64,000 nucleotides of DNA from Delphinus delphis (lineage: Eukaryota; Chordata; Mammalia; Artiodactyla; Delphinidae), in the NCBI RefSeq assembly GCF_949987515.2, contig NC_082687.1:120013838-120077837 (forward strand), given 5' to 3'. Each line of letters starts with the position of its first letter. Within the stretch, counting starts at the first letter, position 1. This document shows positions 1 through 14,100 of the stretch, piece after piece. Under the pieces are notes generated by a model that had not been told where the DNA came from, did no database searches, and saw nothing but the letters and a program-made list of their open reading frames with translations. Position numbers and translations under genes: made by a program.

Positions 1-496
1 TGCCTATCTGTAGCTATGACTAACTCAAGATTTTCTTATTGGGATATTCAAAGCCATGTTTTCAATACCTCTATAATAAAGCTGGTGTTTTAATTTCCAG
101 AAAAAAAAAAAGAAAAAAAAAGCAACTGTCATTACTTAAGGGGTAGTTGAAAATATGTACCCTTGAGTCAGTGAAAAAAAGGACATGGGAGCAGTCTTAA
201 ATATTTGCACACTATCATTTGGAAAATAGACTTGTAGTTTTGCACTGGAAAGCAGAGTCAGGATAGACCTTATATGAAGATGGAACTCTTTTCCATCAGA
301 GCTGTCCGAAATGAGAAAGGTTACCTATTAGATAGTATACTCCACATTACTGGGGGTGTATTTAAATAGTGACTGATTACCATTTTTCAGGAATTCCTTC
401 TTTGGGTGGTGGGGGAATTTGTTTCCAGTCCAAAATTTTTAATTATATGTATATATTTCTTTAGGTTCTTAATTTTTATGTTTTCTCTTATTTTAG
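1..496 (+). other. Intron upstream of exon 1 (partial)
   Basis: AT-rich intron containing an A run at 100-120. No gene or clear repeat is visible. The last bases (ttttctcttattttag) form a normal polypyrimidine tract and acceptor for exon 1. Confidence 0.7.
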
Positions 497-588
497 GTTA
501 CACCCCTGCAATTAAAGGACAACTCTTACATGTTGATGCCACTACCAGCATGCAATACCGGACTCTTTTAGAAGCAGAAATGTTAGCA
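497..588 (+). CDS. BLTP1: BLTP1 exon 1 of window
   Basis: Window residues 1-30, preceded by two bases of a split codon, so the upstream exon (outside) must end with one base of a Gly codon. The peptide starts [18 protein letters not shown] and ends EAEMLA. The acceptor is ttttag and the donor is a consensus gtaagt. The exon ends on a codon boundary. Confidence 0.93.
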
Positions 589-3500
589 GTAAGTCTAGAG
601 TGTATGATGATATGCCTATATCCATAAAATACAAATTTGGTTTTAATTTTTTAATATAAAATTTTAATGGCCAGGAGGTCATCAAATGGTCAGTCTTCTC
701 ATTCAAGAACAACCAGATGCTCTTGACCGTGTTTTTGGGAAGAGGTGTAGATTCCCAATGCTGTGGACTCCCTTTGGCATCTCTCTGTTGCTCTTCTTTT
801 GGGGGAAATGAATATAAGGCAACACTACATGGGTTTTTGGCCTTTAGAAATGTGAAAAGTTCTCGGTGTATTGTTTTTAAACTTCATTGTATGGCTAGAC
901 TAGCTGTCTCCTATGCTGTAAGTAAGATAATTTTTTACTGTATGTTTTCTGGCCCCATCAGATTCTTTCTCAGGGCTTAATAATTCATTGTCCTTTTTTA
1001 CTTGATGAATAAGGTAAAAGGAAGAAAATCTTATTGATACCCTGAATTGCTCCATATTAGAAACAGAATAAATATGGAAATGCTCATGATTGAAAACTGC
1101 AGGTCAGGAACTCATTAATCAAGCAGATTATTATTTTTTCTCAGGGACGACAGTAATAACAACAATAATAACAAAAGTTACTGCGTAGAATGGCTGATAT
1201 TTAGAGAGGATTCTTTTATATTAGATGATATCATTAGGTCCTTAATTGCTTGTCTAAACAAGCATATTTATATATGATATATGTAAATTAAGAAGAAAAT
1301 TTTGCAGTTACCAAGAATATAATGAATACTATAAATATGAATATTCAGCATTTTAATGAATTCCTGAGCTATTGCTGATAAATGGTGCTGTGCAATAATG
1401 GTATTCCTGGCCAGGCAGCTCTTGCCTTTGCAGAATTGCCAAGCTTTGGCAGGTGGAATATACCACAAAGCATCATGTCAGATTTATAACTACTGTGCTG
1501 TCAAATAAGAACCGAGGAGGCACTGATGGCCAAACTTCTGTGTGACAGTATGCATTGCACTCTACCCTGCCTGACCCGAGCCTCTCACTTAACAGGTTAG
1601 GTTTAAAGAAGAGTTAATGAAGTTGGCTGTTACTCTGTTTAGCTACAGTATCAAAACTGTAGCCTGATTTGTTCTTAAAGTTTTTTGGCCACATCATGGC
1701 TTAGTATTTTAAGGAGCTGGATGTAACCATGGATACTGACCTTTAGCCACAGCAGTATTAAAACCTCTAAGGGACATTCTGTTTGGCTCAGTAGGAAAAT
1801 AAGTTTTAATTACTCACCAGTTTGTGCGAGTTCATTTCTAATGCTGTCACACAATGTCATATTTTAACCTCTGACATTTTTACTTAACATTTGATTTGCA
1901 GTTTCACATCAATGCCAGCTACCCCCGAATATGGAACATGCCACAGACATGGCAGTGTGAATTAGAGGTTTATAAAGCCACCTACCACTTCATCTTTGCA
2001 CAGAAGAATTTCTTCACAGGTAATTTTCTAATAAGTATAAATACAATGAGATCTGAGATTTATCATAGTGAACTTGTTTATAGTCAATAAGTTTTGCTTT
2101 TAGATTCAACATAGGGACTTGATGACACAATTCATACTTTCTTTTACACTTCTTTTGGGGCCAAGTTTATCAAAGGAAAAACTTAAATATACATGTTCTA
2201 TGCTGTCTTCTAACCCAAACAAGGAAAATATGAACCCAAAATTGAGCTTAGGAGGAAGTGCAAGAACTCATTTTTGTGTCTAGTGGGGGATAAGTTGGGG
2301 AAGATGAATCAGTTTCTTCTCTTCCTGAATTAGGCATCATTGTGGCTCTACTATTTTGTTTTAGTTAGTAATCCACAGACAGTATATTCAAATAGTCAAA
2401 TACGTTATTTTTGTATTTGGAGTCCCTACTTAACTCCTTTCTGTTGGCATGTATAATTGAGTTGATGCTGTCATTAGGTGGAAAAAATTCTTTTATTTCT
2501 TGCAGCATATTATGATAGCTACTCATTATTTTATGATTATGGGAACATGTGGTCTTAGTCTCTGAATGACATAAATATTGCTACATAAAAATAAGCATTT
2601 TTTGAGCCTTTCTGTAAGAAGTTTAGCCAGAGTTGGTCTGCTTTTCTAGGATCAGTGGCTACCCCAGAACTCCTAATATTTGCTTGACTGATTGCTGCAT
2701 TTATCTGTTCGTCCATCCACCCACCGATCATTTACAAGCATTCTGTGCTGAGTACTAATATTTGTGGGTATAGCAGTCATTAAGATATTCACAGGTTTCC
2801 CTGTCCTGACATTACTTACTAGCAATATGATGTCGGCCAAATTTCCTAATTGTTTAAGCTTCAGTTTCCTTATCTGTGAAATAGGGATAATAATTTCTAA
2901 CCTAATTTTGCTACTGCTAGAGTTTTGGCCTTTTATAATAATGCCATTACTATAATATGTTCAATCATTAGTCTTCTATATTTGTTTTTTGCTTTGATCA
3001 GGAGCCTTATCGTGGGGATTAGATAGAATGATTCTGTATTTTTGCAGTTGTATAATTCTTCTCCAAGGCTCAAGTCAAGGTCCCAGTAGTAGAAACTTTG
3101 ACAGAGTCCCTGGCAAGTTAAATTTTTGTCAGTGAAGCTGAATATTGAATAAGTACTACTTACTTCAGATTTATGAAAAAAATAATAGCTAAAACTTACA
3201 GTGTGTATTAGTGTCTGTCTCTGTTCTAAGCAGTTTCACATATTAAATCATTAAATCCTCATAATAATTCTCTGAGGTCAATTTTATTATCATTATCCTT
3301 ATTTTACAGATGAGGGCAGTGAGTTACAGAGTGGTTAAGCAATTTGTCCAGGGTTACGCGACTAAGTCAAGCTAGGATTCCAACCCAAATAGTCTGTTTC
3401 AAGAATCTGTTTCTATATAGACAGCTTCTTTGCATAGTCCTTTCCTTCTCACTTAAGATTTTATCATTTCTAACTTTGCTAGTCTTTTAAAATAGATTCC

Positions 3501-5061
3501 AGTTTCTTTCTTTCTTTTTAGACTTTTAAAATTATAAATTATTTAATTTATTTAAACTTAAAGAAAAAACCCAGTGTTTTCAAGCATTCAATACTTCACA
3601 TTGTTTTTCCTCCAGAATTTCACAATCTCAGACTTTAGCAGTGCCAAGAATACTTGGAGTAGAAGTATAAATTTCTCAAAATTTAAACTTTATTTTGTAG
3701 TAGCGCTTACATTTAGATTGAATATTGTATTAGTTAAACAAGTACACATTTCCTAAACTACAATTGTGATTTTTCTTAAATTATTTTCTTTCTCTAATCT
3801 TTATGCTTATACCTATTTAACTTCACTTTTTTAAAGTTATTTTTTTCTAAAATTTATTTGGAGAAATTTAAAAAATATAGAAAGGTACAAAACTTAAGTT
3901 CTCATCTCCCAGATTTAACAGCTATAACATTTAGATATATTACTTCTGAAATCTTTCTAGAGTCCTTCAAAAACGTATTTATTCTTTAAAAAAGATACTA
4001 TCAGAGAGTGATATTAATTTAGCCTTGGAGAGAACATACTTGGTCATAGTGTTTGAATTGCTTTTCTCTTTTCTCAGTTTTACATTTCTCTGTTGACAGA
4101 TTTTTGCAGAAAATAAATTATCTATTTTGTGTGAGGGAATACCTAATATGCCTTAAGAGCCATTCTCATGCCAGTTATTAGTGGGATAAAATTGTTCTTA
4201 AGAGATTTCAATGTGGGACAGAGATCTCTTCATGATAAATACAATATAGAGCCTCAGGAATGAAAGATGTAAAACAAAGGCAAAAGTGAAGTCTTTACAG
4301 ACAATAATGAAATTGACTTAGGTTTACTCTGATAATGGAAGAAGAAAATATAATGGTATTGCAAAGCCCCAGTACCAGGTGATGGACATTTTGTAGGGTG
4401 TTGGCCTATCAACTTAATTATAAAGTGAGTTGTAGGTGAGTTTTTTCCCAGACTAATATTTAGATTACCAACTTTACAACTTTTAAAATTTTATTATCAA
4501 AATGATTAAGGCTGTCATCAAGAAAGTGCTTCCAAATAAATAAATTTATTTGGTAAGACCATCTGGTAATAAGAGCAGCTTTTGGTTTAAAGAGAAATAC
4601 ATATCGGAAGTGGTTTTTGAGGTTCCTAGTAAAGATACTTTGTTACCATAATTTTTAATATTTGTCAGTAAAGATATTGTATAAGCTGGTAGGGAAACTA
4701 TATTGCAGAATATACTGACGTTTAGATAAGATATTAAAAAAACTAATAAGACATTAAAATAGAAATTCGTTAAAAACTATAAAATTATGTTGGTTTCCTT
4801 AGATGATTAGTAGATTATTTGAATTTGTGTTTATTTTACTAGCAATTATAGCTCATTCTTTTAGGTAGTAGTATGAAGTAGATAAATGCAACCAGTATAA
4901 GTTGAGAGTCACTTGTTAATAATGATTCAAAACAAATATAAGCCATGATCTCAACGCAGAGAGAACTTATAGGGATAGCGCTTATGGGAATTTATTTATC
5001 AGTCTCAAGTATATTGGCATGTGTAGTACTAGACTTAGACAAATAAAACAATACATAACAG

Positions 5062-5127
<66 letters not shown>

Positions 5128-8100
5128 GTGCAAGCATGAATTTCAAAGCTAACAAATGCATGTAAGACGTGGATACAGAGGAAATCAATATGATCTGAAG
5201 ATAATTAGAGAAAGTAAGGAAGGACATTAAGATCGGAAATGGTCTTTGTAAATGAACTCAATAATATTAACTAAAATTTGCATAGTATGTTTTCATAAAA
5301 CATTCCAAAGCATGTTCATTGGTATCATCTTCACAACAACTCTGAAAAGGGATAGCTGTTATTGTTATCCTTGAGTTAACAATGAGGAAATTGAAGAAAC
5401 ATTCAATGACTTGGGCAGACTCATGAAGCTAGTAAGTGGAAGAGACATTTAAGAACAATTTTTTGACTGTAGTAGACTCTGTACTGTCTCTGTAGTGTCA
5501 TGCTGTTGTTAAAGATGGTTAGAGTTTCTCTGCAACAAAGAGGTTACCAAAGAGTGTGTTCATTTTAGAAGGGATGAATAGTTTGAGTAAAAGTGCAGAA
5601 CCAAAAATGTTTATGAGGAAGAAAAGTGTGAAAATCAGCTTGTTGAATGGTGAATTTGTATTGTGTAGTTGGCTAATCCCAGAGATGACTTTTGGGCATC
5701 TCTTAAGTGCTGAATGCTGTGTTAAAGAATAAAGTGCTGAGTGCTGTGTTAGATAGTAGGGATGCAGTCAGGTTAGTTAGGTAGGGCCGTATGTAGAAGT
5801 AAAATTTTAGAAGTAGGAGTAGATACTATAAGGTATGATGAGCTACTGTGATTGCTTGTTAAATGAAATAAAAATATATTTAAAGTAAAATCGTTAAGTG
5901 GAAATTTCTGTTCTCTAGTCTTAGAACAGGTTAATAGCCATATATGCCTTTTATCGTTGATATAGTAAAACTGCATCTTACTAAGATTAATTTAAATTGT
6001 TATTAAAATTTGATATCAAATGTATTTTGCTATTTTATCAAGAGAGGAATCTAATATATGTGCACAAGTTTCTGTACATTGCAGCTAAATTTTAAATGAG
6101 TTCATATGATATTTGACTTCTGATTTCATTACTGAATCTAATATTTTTCAGTTTAAAGATATCCTTTAAAATTCAAAGGAAACTACTTTAAATATTTAAT
6201 TATTTTTGCCTATTATTTTCCTTAGAATATCTTTAATACTAAGTGCTACTGTTTGTGGAGTGCTTATCTTGTGGCAGTTTCTGTGCTAAAAGTTCACATA
6301 TATCATCTAAATTCTCACAATAAGTCTGTGAAGTTGTCCCATTTTGTAAAAGAGAAAACCGATAACATTTCAGTCATTTGTTCAAGATCATATAACTAGT
6401 AAAATGATAAAGCCACAATTTAAACCCAGGACTGTCTGGTTGTCAGAGTTTGTGCTATAACAATGGTACTTGTAGTTGTTTCCCTCTCTCAAATACACAA
6501 AGTTCTGATTTTATAGCACTGTGTTATGTACTGTGAGCATACAAAGATGAGCTTGACACCTTTTAGGAGGAGACCATTTATTGAAGGACATCATTGCTGG
6601 GAGTATACAATCCATGCAATAATGTGAATGCCAGAGGAAAAGTAGAGGAAAGCACTGTGATAGAACAGGGCTAACATCTTTATGTAAAGACTTTTTGCCT
6701 ATTGAGGTTAAAAAAAAAAAAAATTAAGGTATGAAAGGATAAGCAGACTGAGAACTATGAACTATGAGCAGACTATGAACACAATTTTAAAAAACAACAC
6801 TTAAACCAACAAATCAGCAATACAGTAAATCAGCAATCAACAAAGATGACTGACTATAATTCTAAGGCCAAGTCTTTGTTTTGTTCACATTGTATTCCCA
6901 CAGTCTAAAACAGAATCTGGGACACAGTAGACATTCTGTAGGTATTTGTTTTGTGAATAAAACAACACGAATAATGTTCAACCCTACTTGTAATTAAGAA
7001 GTTCAATTAAAGTGAGAGAGCATTTTTCAATTACCAATTATCAAGCCGCATCACCCCCACTCCCGCCCCCCCCCCCGCAAAAAAAATAGAGAAAGGGAGA
7101 GAGGTAGAAAGAAATATAATGCAGGAGCAGGTACAGTGAAATGGATAGTTGACCATACATTTCTAATAGGAGCATAAATGGATCTACTACTCTTGGAAAG
7201 CAGTTTTGTGATTTATAGTAGCCTTAAAAAAATTCATAAACTTTGACCTAGCAAATCCATATTTTAAATCTATCCTGAGAAAATAATCCTGAATATGTAA
7301 AATATCTTGCATGAAAATATACATGATAACATTATATATAACAGAAATTTTAAGAAAGTCTAAATATCCAAGTACAGTAAATGATTAAGTAAATCTTTGC
7401 AAATCTTTTTAATGAACAAAATTTTTGTTAATGTGTACGAAATAACATGGCAAAATTTTGAGTTAAATGAAAAAAAGTAATATAGCTTGTATATCTAGGG
7501 TAGTGTAAAAATCTACATAGAAAAAAGAACTAGGATGAGATATATCCACAATGTTATGTATTTTGGTAACAGAATATCAGGTAATTTTTTTTTCCTCTTA
7601 TCTTCTGAAGTTTCTTTAAAAACATAATAGGTATATGAAATGCATAAAAGTTTTATTTGGAACTGTGATTAGTAAGTAAGCATTTTTACTGTCAAATCAT
7701 TTAGCTACATCTTAATCAGCTTTTAATATCTTTGTATAAAAGTTCTTTTTAGATAACAATAGGAAACTTTTTGGTGTTAGAATATTTTTATTTTGTTTTC
7801 TGAATTTCTATTAATTTTACATTCTGTCTCCTACCTCAATAATTTTAGATTTAATTCAAGACTGGTCAAGCGATAGTGCTCCAGACATTTTTTCATTTGT
7901 TCCATATACATGGAATTTTAAAATCATGTTTCATCAATTTGAAATGATTTGGGCAGCTAATCAGCACAATTGGATTGACTGTTCCACTAAACAACAGGAA
8001 AATGGTAAGTACTTTTTAAAAATTAGGTTAGTATTCTGTTCATTAAGACAAATACCAACAAAGAAAACTGGTATTGATTTTTGTAGTTTTAATAGATACT

Positions 8101-11100
8101 AGAATTGATCTTTTTTTCCATTGTCTTATAAGACTCTCAGAGAACTATTTCAGAATTTGTATTACACTAAGCATATTAAATTTAATTTTGTTTAGGTGTG
8201 TATTTAAGGCAGTTTTTGTTTAAAATTTTTTTGAAATTAAAAGTAAATTTCTTTTTCTTTTTTTTTTTTTTTTTTTGCAGTGTACCTGGCAGCCTGTGGG
8301 GAAACACTAAACATTGATTTCTCTTTGCCGTTTACGGACTTTGTTCCAGCTACATGTAATACCAAGTTCTCTTTAAGAGTACGTATAATTGGATGTATTG
8401 TTTATTCCACAAGGTTTATTAGTAAGTTTGATTTCCCAGCACTTACCTTTACTCTCTCCTGCCCATCCTGTTGCCACCCTGAAGTATTTTGGTTTTCCAC
8501 CATTGTTCACTAACTTCAGTGGCACAGAATTGCCTGTTCCTTTTTTGTAGTTAACTGTAATATTATGCCTTTCCCCTAAGTTCCCCAAGTTCCCCTAAGA
8601 AGTTGGGCAGTAACTTGAAAAGATATGTGTACCCCAGTATTCATAGCAGCATTATTTATGATAGCCAAGATATGGAAGTGACCTCAGTGCCCATTGACAG
8701 ATGAATGGATAAAGAAGATGTGACATATATACTCACTGGAGTATTACTCAGCCATAAAAAAGAATGAGACCTTGCCATTTATGACATGGATGACCTGGAG
8801 GGGTATTATGCTTAGTGAAATAAGTCAAACAGAGAAAGACAAATACTGTATGTTTTCACTTATATTTGGAATCTAAAAAACAAAACAAGTGAACAGATAA
8901 AACAGATAAAACAGAAATGGACTTCCAGATACAGAAAACAAACTAGTGGTAACCAGAGGGGGGAGGGGAAGGAGGAGGGGTAAAGTAGATGAAGGAGATT
9001 AAGAGATATAAACTACCAGTTATAAAATAAGTCATGGGGATGTAATGTACTGGGAATATAGTCAATATTTTATAATAACTTTGTATTGATATAGCATGTA
9101 ATCCATAAAAACACTGAATTGTGTTATATGACTGAAATGAATGTAATATTGTAAATCAACTATACTTCTTTAAAAAAAAAAAGCTGGGCAAAAATAATTC
9201 CTTGAGTCGATTATTTTGTTAGAGCTCATTTCTGACCTCTGTGACTAATCTATATGTTCTCTTTAGAACTTATTCTAGCTCTAATATTAGTCTGTGAACT
9301 GGATTTTACATTTCTCTATACAGTTGACGAACAATGTGAAGGTTAGGGACGCTGACCCTCCCTGCCATCATAAATCTGTGTGCAACTTAGAGTCAGTTCT
9401 CCTTATATCCTCCATATCCTTGGTTCCTCTGTATCTGAGGTTCAGCATCTGCAGATTCAACCAACCACAGATTGTGTAGGACTGTAATATTTACTGTTGA
9501 AAAAACATCCATGTGTAAGTGGCCTGTGCAGTTCAAACCTGTGATGTTCAAGGGTCAGCTGTATTTCATTCCTAATTTTAATCGTGAATTCAATGAATAA
9601 ACCCCGTGATCCAAAAGCCAGCTCTTAGGAGTTCAGAATTCATGGTACACCTAACTTTAAGGTATACAACATTAGTAGTTGTAGTATTGATGGAGGTTAT
9701 GAAGGTAAAAAATAGCAACAATAATAAGAGCAGCCAGCAAGTATTAACATCTTCTTTGTGCCAGACACTTCTCCAAGTGCTTTATGTGTAGTAACTCATT
9801 TATTCATTCTCAGAACAACCCTCTTGAAGTAGTTGTTGTTATTATCTGCATTTACAGAATAGGAAACTGAGGAGGCAAGTTTATGTAACTTGTCATATAG
9901 CTAGTGAGTGGCCAAGTTAGAATTCGAGCCCAGGCAGTATAGTTTAGGGCTCCACTCTTTTAACCACCCCACTGTGCTGCCTGTTAAGAAACCAAGCATC
10001 AAAATGAGCAAAGATTCAGGGACCTATAAGGAAAAAAAGTGAAACTCAGTGAAGATCCTTTGATATAATTCTTAAAAGGCAGTTGAGGAACCAAGACTTA
10101 CTAGAATCAAAATAGACAATCATATTTTTAAAAATACAGAACATATTCCACCTAAGCTTATATTAGCTGATTTTTAATTTTTTTTTACTGAGTTACATGC
10201 AAAATATCCAAGGAAATCCATGGAAGATAATTTTCTTACTGTTTTCTAGAAACTGTGCTGTTTATTTCCCTGATTTTTTTTTTTACTTTCTTTGAGATTT
10301 TATTTTTATTATTATCTTTTTTAAAGAAGGTTAATTAATTAATTAATTTGTTATTTTTGGCAGTGTTGGGTCTTCGTTGCTGTGCGTGGGCTTTCTCTAG
10401 TTGCGGAGAGCAGGGGCTACTCTTTGTTGTGGTGCACGGGCTTCTCATTGCGGTGGCTTCTCTTATTGTGGAACATGGGCCCTAGATGTGCGGGCTTCAG
10501 TAGTTGTGGCACTCGGCCTCCGTAGTTGTGGCTTGCAGGCCCTAGAGCACAGGCTCAGTAGTTGTGGCACACAGGCTTAGTTGCTCCGTGGCATGTGGGA
10601 TCTTCCTGGACCAGGGCTTGAACCCCTGTCCACTGAATTGGCAGGCGGATTCTTAACCACTGCGTCACCAGGGAAGTCCCTTTCTTGACTTTCTAAGCAG
10701 AATTTAGTTTCAGTCAATGTAAGATCTTATTCCAGTTACTTACCTGATTATTCAATGTAAAACCTGCCATTTCAAATTTATGTTTATTTTCTGTTTAATT
10801 GATTATTATAGATAAGCTTGCCTGTAAATAGTAACCTAACAAATTTATGTACCTATTTTGTTACTTTGGGTTATTATAAATTATTTTTTAGGGAGAAGAT
10901 GTTGATCTTCATTTGTTTCTACCAGATTGCCACCCTAGTAAATATTCATTATTTATGCTGGTAAAGAATTGCCACCCAAATAAAATGACTCATGATACTG
11001 GTATTCCTGCTGAATGTCAAAGTGGCCAGAAAACAGTGAAACCAAAATGGCGGAACATTACTCAAGAAAAGTAAGTACTTAATATTAGTGATCTAAGTAT

Positions 11101-14100
11101 TTTGTGTTTATGTGGAGAAATTATTCTTCTAATTCTTTAAAAGAATGACAGTAAAACTTGATTATCTGTAACTGGTGTCTGTATACAATCAAAGGAATGA
11201 GTACCAGACTAGAAACTTTATTTTTATCTTCAAAGGGCTGGTTGGGTTGAATGCTGGACTGTCCCAAGTGTCATGCTTACAATTGATTACACATGGCATC
11301 CAATTTATCCACAAAAAGCAGATGAACAGCTAAAACAGTCATGTAAGTGTTTTTATATAATTTGTACGTTGAAATATCTAGTGTTATAATTGATAAACAT
11401 CAAAGATACAAGGAGAAATTAAAAATATTTGGAAATGCATCTATTGGCAATTTTATACATTTAAAATCTTTTAAGGATTTTGGTATAATTACAGCTAACT
11501 TTTCATTGAGCATTTACTATATATCAAGTACTATATCAAATACTATATATATCAAATACTAGGCCAAGCTGTTTCCTGGTTTACTTTATCTCATTTAACT
11601 CTTCAAGCAACTGTGTGAGATAGATGTTATAATTATTATTGTCATTGTAGAGTTGAGGAAATATGCTCAGAGAAAGTAAGTAATTTTCTCAAGGTCTGCT
11701 GAGCTAGAAGAAGCAGAGCTGGAGTATGAAGTTAGGTATATGTAAATCTATACATTTAAAGCGCTTGATTTTGTGAAATGTTAGTTTCTTTAATGCATTT
11801 TGACAACTGTCATATCATTTATAGTTTACCTGAGGCTTAAGTGCTGCTTTATTTGGATCCAAAGTGGAATTAGAGTCAAGTGATATTTTCTGTGTATTTT
11901 TCCAGTGAGTTAAGTTTTTAAGAATAGTTTTTGTAACTTTCTCATATGTATACGTTGATAATGTCACACTGCATTTGAATAGCTGTTTATGTGAAAGTAA
12001 CTTTATAGTTTAATGCCTAAGTATAGTTAAAGCCTAATTGTGACCCAGATTTACAGTATATTGACAGAACTTGATGAGAATGTTGCCTTTGTTAATGGGA
12101 ACTTTTCATCGATTTTTTAAAGTTTGATTTATGTATTTTTATACATATTTCAATGAAGTCCATACTTTATTGCATTCTTAACTAGTAATCTTTCAGGTTT
12201 GTTTTCATTATATACTACAGATATTTTAGCAGCATTAGTTGCTTTCATATTTGCAAAATAGAATTTCTTAGTGACTAGTTCTTTGAAGAACTTTTAAGAG
12301 GTGCTTTCCTCCCTCACCCCTCAAACATTATTCTTTTTTCCTCAATTTATTCCAGTGTCAGAAATGGAAGAAACAATGCTATCTGTATTAAGGCCATCCC
12401 AGAAAACAGACAGAGTTGTTTCTTCTCCCTCTACTTCTTCACGTCCACCTATTGATCCCTCAGAACTTCCACCTGATAAACTTCATGTAGAAATGGAACT
12501 TTCTCCAGATTCTCAGATAACTCTCTATGGACCTCTATTAAATGCCTTTCTATGTATAAAGGTAAGATTTAAAAGAACCTCCTTTTTTTTTTTTTTTTGC
12601 GGTATGCGGGCCTCTCACTTTTGTGGCCTCTCCTGTGCAGAGCACAGGCTCCGAATGCGCAGGCTTAGCGGCCATGGCTCACGGGCCCAGCCACTCTGCG
12701 GCATGTGGGATCTTCCCGGACCGGGGCACGAACCCGTGTCCCCTTCATCGGCAGGTGGACTCTCAACCACTGCACCACCAGGGAAGCCCTAATATCAGTT
12801 TGAATACTACTAGAGAAGTATTAACTCTGTTTTTGCATTACCACATGTACATTGAACCTCAATTTTTTTAACTAAAAAAATAACATAGTAATACATAAAC
12901 AAAAAAAAAGAGGACTATAACAAAGAACACAGAGAAAGAAAGACATACCTTTGTTTTAGACTTCTTTATAAATTCTGTTCCATATATGTTACCCATGTTG
13001 ATAGTTTATTATGTTTTGATGCAGACTATGCATTATAGACTTTACAACAACTTTTTAGTAGTGTCGAAAGTTTGTTGTGCTAAATATTTGTATTTATATT
13101 CATCAAGTTAATTCAGAACTTGTATGAAGTGTCTACTGAAACAAATTTAAAATTTTTAAGTTTTGACATATTTTATAAAATAACTTCTAACCCAATGAAC
13201 TCTCTGCTTCCTTTTATTAGGAATATATGTCACATGTAACTCTCTAAGTTGTTTTTTTGTTGTTTTGTTTGTTTGTTTATTTTTGGCTTAGTGTCATGCT
13301 GACATGGAGATGTAATCCTGTCTTAAATGTCTCTTACTTTTTTTCATTAGTTTTAATGTATAACTTATGTTCTACTTAGTATCAGTGTTAGAACTTTAAA
13401 ACTTTCTGGAAGTTCAGTTTGACACATGTATTATGTATGTATGTATATATAAAAGAAAACAGAGAATACAAAAACTCATGTAACTGAGATTATATTTTTC
13501 TTAGTTATTGAAATTAAACATCAAGAAATTCTAAAGGATACATCACTAGAAAAAAAAAATTGCCCTGTATTTATTTGACTGTAAAACTGACTTCCACAAA
13601 ATCCCCAATAGAAACTAGGCCTGGCATTATTATTACAAAGAATGCTAAGAAGAGTATTTAGTGAATGTGCATTGTAATTTATGAGGACACTTTATGGAAA
13701 TGAGAGGTCTTCTGAAGATGTAGACTACATAGCAACTCTAAGTGTCAGGCCAAAGTCCTTTCAGTAATATTAAAATTTCATGTTATTTCTTATGTTGCAG
13801 ACATAAGGTTGGATAACAGTACCCCTTATATTACTTTTATGAATTGACTTCTGTGAGTCTTATTACATTTATTCTTTTTTTTGATTTTTATATATTTTAT
13901 ATATATGCTCTATTTTTTTTTACATCTTTATTGGAGTATAATTGCTTTACAATGGCGTGTTAGTTTCTGCTTTATAACAAAGTGAATCAGTTATACATAT
14001 ACATATGTTCCCATATCTCTTCCCTCTTGCATCTCCCTCCCTCCCACTCTCCCTATCACACCCCTCTAGGTGGTCACAAAGCACCGAGCTAATCTCCCTG

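Larger units (their letters stand above)
2020..7848 (+). other. Intron 2 of window
   Basis: 5.8 kb intron filled with old relics: MIRs near 2800, 3190, 5275 and 6240, old L1 near 3835 and 7130, an L2 3' end near 6860, and a TA/CA microsatellite at 5062. The rest is AT-rich sequence with no gene. Confidence 0.75.
8379..10891 (+). other. Intron 4 of window
   Basis: 2.5 kb intron holding an L1 3' end (8610-9180), a TA-flanked DNA transposon relic (9321-9561), a MIR (about 9725-9985) and a CHR SINE (about 10330-10680). Confidence 0.8.

Noticed and set aside
8373..8588. Minus-strand ORF near exon 4
   Set aside because: No homology recognised; overlaps an exon and flanking intron on the opposite strand.
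10330..10680. tRNA gene
   Set aside because: The tRNA-like head belongs to a SINE; no intact cloverleaf, and the poly-A/T-rich tail and duplications mark retroposons.
12301..12792. 163-codon ORF on +
   Set aside because: Only its part from 12356 to 12561 is BLTP1 exon 7; the rest is intron read-through into a SINE.
13860..13921. Target duplication for the 7.1 kb L1
   Set aside because: Compared both edges (around 13864-13912 and 21022-21040); only short T-rich similarity, not a convincing duplication.
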